Part shown: positions 59,461 through 64,000 of the stretch, in pieces
How positions within the stretch are numbered: position 1 is the stretch's first letter
Layout: each line of letters opens with the position of its first letter
Assembly (NCBI GenBank): GCA_027576995.1
Contig: JANBQC010000039.1
Location: 19,421 to 83,420, forward strand
DNA from: Dimargaris cristalligena
Lineage: Eukaryota; Kickxellomycota; Dimargaritomycetes; Dimargaritales; Dimargaritaceae
DNA length: 64,000 nt
Direction of reading: 5' to 3'
The notes under the pieces: model-generated
Database searches by the model: none
What the model was told of the DNA's origin: nothing
What the model saw: the letters and a program-made list of their open reading frames with translations, nothing else
Translations under genes and position numbers: made by a program

Positions 59461-60646
59461 TATGTATTTCAAAAGGAAGACTTCGCCACCTAAAGTGCGT
59501 CAGGGAAACGGATAGACCAGGTGGAGTATGGGCCAGTCCGTCCCCGAATAGTTCCGACCAGGTAAATCTAATCTGCGGTAGCGGGGCTTAGCCAAGTCAT
59601 GATACCAGCGCAAGCGCTGAAAACCCCGTGATCATTTCCAAAACGCAGGGACGGTAAATTATTTTTTTGTACCATAAGACTGACGTCGCTGGCGGATGGT
59701 TATAATATCACTCCGTGGTGAGGACAGGCCTGGTGTTCGCTGCCAACTGGCCATATACAGATGGCCATATCGGCATTTTCGGCATATTTTCTACTGCATG
59801 CATAAATTATAACGAACGGCCGCCGAAGAAAATATATGTATTTGTGACCTGTTATCGTATATGTATAATAATGCATTCGGCTTAGAAATCAAAATCCATT
59901 TCCATATTTCTATCATCTTAACAAAAAAATAGGAATCAGCCCAAAGACATGTGTAACATGAACAAGTCTTGTCACAATGATGCAGCAAAATAACAAGTCG
60001 AGTGCCGGTATTTTGTCTATCAAGGAGGCATATAATACAATCAAAATACTGGGGTTAGATAGTCTTGATACACCCTAACAGGTTGTAATATATAAATAAA
60101 CATATGGCTACCTTCTAAACCCGTGTCATAATAAAAGGTTGGCGGAATTATTACCAGTGTATGTAATATACTAGAAATAGCACAAGGGGGTCGGTGCTGA
60201 TCGAAAACTATCGAATACCAGATATTTCACAAAATAATAACACAGTACCTAATTTAAAATTAACAAATATTCGAATACATGAATGGGCCGCTCGATATAG
60301 GCAAAGTGATTCAATGGCGTGAGTTTGAAACGGATGATTGATACCTGGATGCTAGTTAAACGAGAACTCAATTTGAATACAGTCAGCATAGGCAACCGCT
60401 TAGGACGGGTATATTTGATATGTGGCCGTCATGTGTGCGACAACTGAACCAAGTACCTCGTCATTTTAAAAAAGAGAAGTTCGCTGAATCAGCTCGGGAA
60501 TAATATTTCCGTCATAGAAATAACTTGAATTGCTCGCATACTGTCCCTTGATTGTAATCGACAGTTCTATTCCGGGTGGGGAAAAATATAATGAGATGGT
60601 CATTCGAAAAGACCACACCTGATTCTCACAAACTAAATAGACTGGC

Positions 60647-60690
60647 CGAAAACCGGTTTTTAAATCACGCTTAACCTAAAAACCGGTTTT
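60647..60690. promoter_or_regulatory. Pair of AAAACCGGTTTT palindromes upstream of the NRPS
   Basis: Two 12-bp palindromes, each with the same core, about 30 bases apart and roughly 275 bases upstream of the NRPS start. Paired palindromes at this distance could bind a dimeric regulator. Inference only. Confidence 0.3.
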
Positions 60691-60964
60691 ATACATTCAA
60701 TAACGGCATCCCATGTAAAATAACAGAGGAACCACTATCAGTTAGTGGATCTACCAAAACATTTTTACCTTTATAGCCCAGGTCTAAACCAACATGTTCG
60801 GTATAAAAACCTTCTAAATAGCCTGTCAGTGGGATACAGTGCTTCATAATTATCGAACCCATTATCCTTTGACAAATTCTTACCAGTAATACCCGTTCGT
60901 ATTCAACCCAACTTAGTTCCGGGATTTTTGATCCACCGATATACAACAGTTCGTATCGCCAAGT

Positions 60965-63900
60965 ATGTCTCAGTATTCCACCATCCCCACTAGTAGCGTG
61001 ACCCAAATTTTCTCCGTACCTGCCGTGTTCCATCCAAAGGTGAAGTTACCTTTAGGCCGGCCCAACCGAGACCTACACGACATTGATACCTACCAGCACC
61101 AACTTTTATCGGAACCCATCCACCCTTGTCTGGAACTTAACTCCAACAAAGTGGCTAGGGTCAGTCTAGCCATTTTGCTAAGTCGGTATTACAGCCAATC
61201 GGAGGTGGCGTTTGGCTACACCACTGGACCCCTCAGTGATACTTACTCCGCTGATGCCCCGTTAGTCTGGGCGTTATTTAATGTAGTCCCTGAGGCCGAG
61301 GTTGCGTCGCTGGTTCGCTTCTGCAACGACATAAGTGTTGGCCATTCCGATGGCATTGCTGAATCACCCCCGCCTCCTGAGGTGATCCTGCATTGTAATC
61401 TGTCCGCTGCATCCAACCTGTCCACCAATAGCACCCCAGCCGGTTCTATCCATTTTACCGACATCATGTCTGAGGGCATTCTATCCACACTCTTGATTAC
61501 GGCGGGAGTCGGGTTGCTGGTTGAGTTAAGTATTCCGAATGGTTCTGCAATGCTGAGTATCACCTATTCCCGAAATGTCTATCCGGGCATCTGCTGTAGA
61601 GGTGTTTGTTAGTCAATTTGGCACAGTTATTGGTGCGGTAGTTGAGGCCTGGACCATGAAAGATCCTAATCGACCACCGACATTAGTCCGAGACATCCCC
61701 TGGGTCAGTGAACAAGAACGAATCCGCCTGATAACATTCTCCCGCATGAATGCCCCAATCCAGTGCGTGAACCAACCCGTGCACCATATCTTCAGTAACC
61801 GGGCTCAATTAGTGCCCCATAATATCGCCGTCACTCATGACCCTGATGAGTGGACCTACCGCCAGCTGGACAATTGCAGTTCCGAGCTTGCTCGTGTTCT
61901 CGCTACTCAGCACGGTGCCCAGCCTGAGACTCGGTTTGCCCTACTAATTTCCAAGTCCTTCACTTACATTGTTGCTCTACTGGCGGTACTCAAGTCCGGC
62001 GCCGCATTCGTGCCAATCGACCCGGAATACCCAGTTGAACGAATCAATTATATCCTGGAAGATAGTGGAGCGTCATTGGTGCTTGTTGCTGAATCAACCC
62101 TTGGTAAAATACCTCGCCAGTCGAATATTCCCGTGTTGATGGCGGACCCTTTCACTCTATCATCGCCGGACTCGGATCCATCAGATTTCCAACCACACTC
62201 ATCAGCCCAGCACGATCTCGCCTATATTATTTACACCTCCGGCACCACCGGCCGTCCCAAGGGAGTACTGATTGAGCACCAAAGCGTAACCAACCTTATC
62301 ACCAATCCTACTTTAATAGATGCATACCAAAATAGTCGTCGATCACTATTGATGATGTCTGTCGCTTTTGATGCCCTTGTATTTGAGATCTTACATGGAC
62401 TTTGTACAAGAGGTACTGTTGTAGTCCCCGGTATTAATACGCTAGAGGATTTACATAATGCCGATACAGTTGGCATCATCCCATCCTTCCTGTCTCGGCT
62501 TAACTCCACTGATTATCTAAATCTGAAGACAGTTGCTCTTGCTGGGGAATCCTTCTCAGCCGAACTATGTACGCAATGGGCAAGGCACTGTACCCTAATC
62601 AATGGATATGGGCCAACCGAGGCAGCAGTAGTAAGTAACATAGCTGTCATTGGCCCCGATGACGAAATCTCAATTGGCCGGCCTCTTCAAAATGTGACCA
62701 ACTCAGTGGTGGATGACCAGCTTCAATTGGTGCCGGTGGGTGTTCCTGGTGAGTTGCTTATTGGGGGGATTGGTCTTGCCCGCGGTTACCAAAACCTACC
62801 CGAACTAACGCGAGCTAAATTCATCGATAATCCCCATGGCCCCGGTCAAGTCTACCGGACTGGTGACCGTGTTCGGTGGCTCCCCGAGGGCACAATCGAA
62901 TTCCTGGGCCGTATTGACAACCAAGTTAAACTACGTGGGTTTCGCATTGAGCTCGAGGAAATTGAGCAGGTGGCAGGGTGCTTCACCGGATTGAGTAATT
63001 GTGCAGCCAAAATAATCCAGAATACCTTGGTTCTGTATACCAGCCCTACTTCTTTAGATCAGGAATCTCTTAAGAACTTCTTATCCAGCCGCCTGTCTAA
63101 GCAAATGGTCCCTCAAATAATTGTCCCAGTGACTGAATTTAAGTTAACTGCTAATGGCAAGTTAGACCGCGATTCTCTCCCGCCAATCGACCATCTTTTA
63201 AAGCAACACTCCACGACAGATTTTGAGGAACATCCATTATCAGGTATTGAGAGTAGCCTTCGACAGGTCTGGGCCCAAGTCTTACAGAAGGACCCAAGTC
63301 AAATAACAGCTACAGACCATTTCTTTAAAATCGGTGGTGATTCAATCTCGGCTATTCTACTTGTGTCCAAGTTCCAACAGCTGGGATACCAATTTATGGT
63401 CCCCTTGGTCTATCAGTACCCCAAACTAGAACAACAGGCCCAGTACCTTCAATATGAAACTAGCACAATAGCTGATATGGGCTTAGCCTACCAGGTCCAA
63501 GCCAAAGGAGATGTACCCCTCACACCCATTCAGCATTGGTTTTCCAAACTTCCATTTAAAAATCCTAGCCATTTTAACCAATCCTTTTCTTTCAAGGTTG
63601 ACCTCCATTTCCCACTATCCCATCCTACTCTTACTGATGCTCTTGTTTCCTTACTTAACCATCATGATATTCTGCGAGCAAGATTCCAACTCGGTGATAA
63701 TGGGCAGAGTTGGATTCAGTTGATCCCTATGGAGGTGGCCACAAACACCGATTTTCTGGTATTGGAGAAGACTGTGGACCCTGATGACTATTCAGCCTTT
63801 ATTCTAGAAGTCCAATCGAGTCTCAATCTAATTACTGGCCCAGTAGTTGCTGCAGCACTTATCCACAACCCAGCTGACCTACTCAGTACCCAATTCTTCT

Positions 63901-64000
63901 TCACTATTCACCATATTCTGGTGGACTTAGTTTCCTGGAGGATACTCATTGAGGATTTAAATTCACTATTGCTTAGCAAACCCCTTCCACCAAAGACAAT
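60965..64000 (+). CDS. Nonribosomal peptide synthetase, A–T–E, one frameshift, 3' end cut by window
   Basis: Starts at ATG 60965 with a short condensation-like segment lacking HHxxxDG (VARVSLAILLSRYYSQSEVA). At about 61580 the frame moves by one base; the homologous minus-strand copy has one base fewer here (TACCAGGC against TATCCGGGC). After that the frame is open to the window end. Adenylation motifs are intact: YIIYTSGTTGRPKGV, FDALVFEI, NGYGPTEAAV, YRTGDR, GRIDNQVKLRGFRIELEEIE and NGKLDRDSLP. The carrier motif is FFKIGGDSI (about 63.33 kb). An epimerization domain follows (PIQHWF near 63.53 kb, HHILVDLVSW near 63.92 kb). By hand alignment to GrsA the specificity-pocket residues read D-A-F-G-A-A-G-V-V, substrate unknown. 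An E domain implies a D-configured residue. From 63795 it is almost identical to the dead NRPS. Confidence 0.88.

Larger units (their letters stand above)
58228..60964. other. Intergenic, AT-rich, MITE-like copy and palindromes
   Basis: Holds a MITE-like element at 59329–59460 and two palindromes upstream of the NRPS at 60647–60690. Frames at 58569–58859 (minus) and 59169–59387 (minus) have no domain; the latter lies over the MITE. A minus-strand frame at 60689–61033 shows faint aspartic-protease resemblance (see findings). Confidence 0.4.

Noticed and set aside
59580..59660. GGGGCTTAGCCAAGTC resembling the 5' part of a tRNA
   Set aside because: No matching acceptor 3' strand or T-arm downstream.

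Overview
The window reads as nuclear DNA of an early-diverging fungus. Genes are split by GT–AG introns of about 150–300 bases (one is 817 bases), with GTAAGT-type donors. The protein set is fungal: a DASH-complex Hsk3-like subunit, an RNAi-type RNA-dependent RNA polymerase, Ssh4/Ear1-like and Ypq1-like proteins, and NRPS genes. A type III glutamine synthetase and NRPS genes together make me lean to Zoopagomycota/Kickxellomycotina (a Dimargaris-like lineage). That placement is a guess, not something the sequence proves.

Layout. 0–5 kb: 3' part of an RNA-dependent RNA polymerase. 5.5–5.9 kb: Hsk3-like kinetochore subunit. 7.0–9.1 kb: proline-rich coiled-coil protein of unknown function. 10.0–11.3 kb: FAD synthase. 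12.7–13.9 kb: secreted/vacuolar Ppn2-type (ApaH-like) phosphatase. 17.8–20.9 kb: type III glutamine synthetase with strong codon bias and a likely leader intron. 21.7–23.8 kb (minus): membrane-anchored SPRY protein with a PPxY motif. 26.0–27.3 kb (minus): a second Ppn2-type phosphatase with two in-frame stops. 29.2–30.4 kb: Cfd1/Nubp2 Fe-S scaffold ATPase. 31.6–39.7 kb: a CpG-depleted block holding a decayed NRPS between two inverted ~600-bp arms. 41.0–43.1 kb: TAF6. 45.4 kb: a small secreted peptide precursor with a C2HC motif. 47.3–48.9 kb (minus): PQ-loop vacuolar transporter. 52.2–56.1 kb (minus): 11-exon DPH2. 56.8–58.2 kb: Vma12/TMEM199-like V-ATPase assembly factor. 61.0–64.0 kb: a second NRPS (A–T–E), with one apparent frameshift, running off the end.

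How the parts relate. Several genes serve the vacuole or endomembrane system (Ppn2-like, Ypq1-like, Ssh4-like, Vma12). In yeast Ssh4 with Rsp5 targets Ypq1 for degradation, so the SPRY and PQ-loop genes may be functional partners. Cfd1 (cytosolic Fe-S assembly) and Dph2 (a Fe-S enzyme subunit) are also linked by known pathways. Nothing suggests operons.

The most unusual material is the NRPS pair. The minus-strand copy has lost most CpG and carries stop codons and motif changes largely explained by C:G to T:A transitions. It is bracketed by inverted repeats, and it shares a 206-bp tract with only one mismatch with the plus-strand NRPS, although the flanking homologous sequence is clearly diverged. 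A ~130-bp MITE-like element occurs five times, and a ~700-bp repeat occurs twice, once with and once without its CpGs. I found no rRNA, convincing tRNA or CRISPR array. All intron boundaries are read by eye from splice consensus, phase and family homology.
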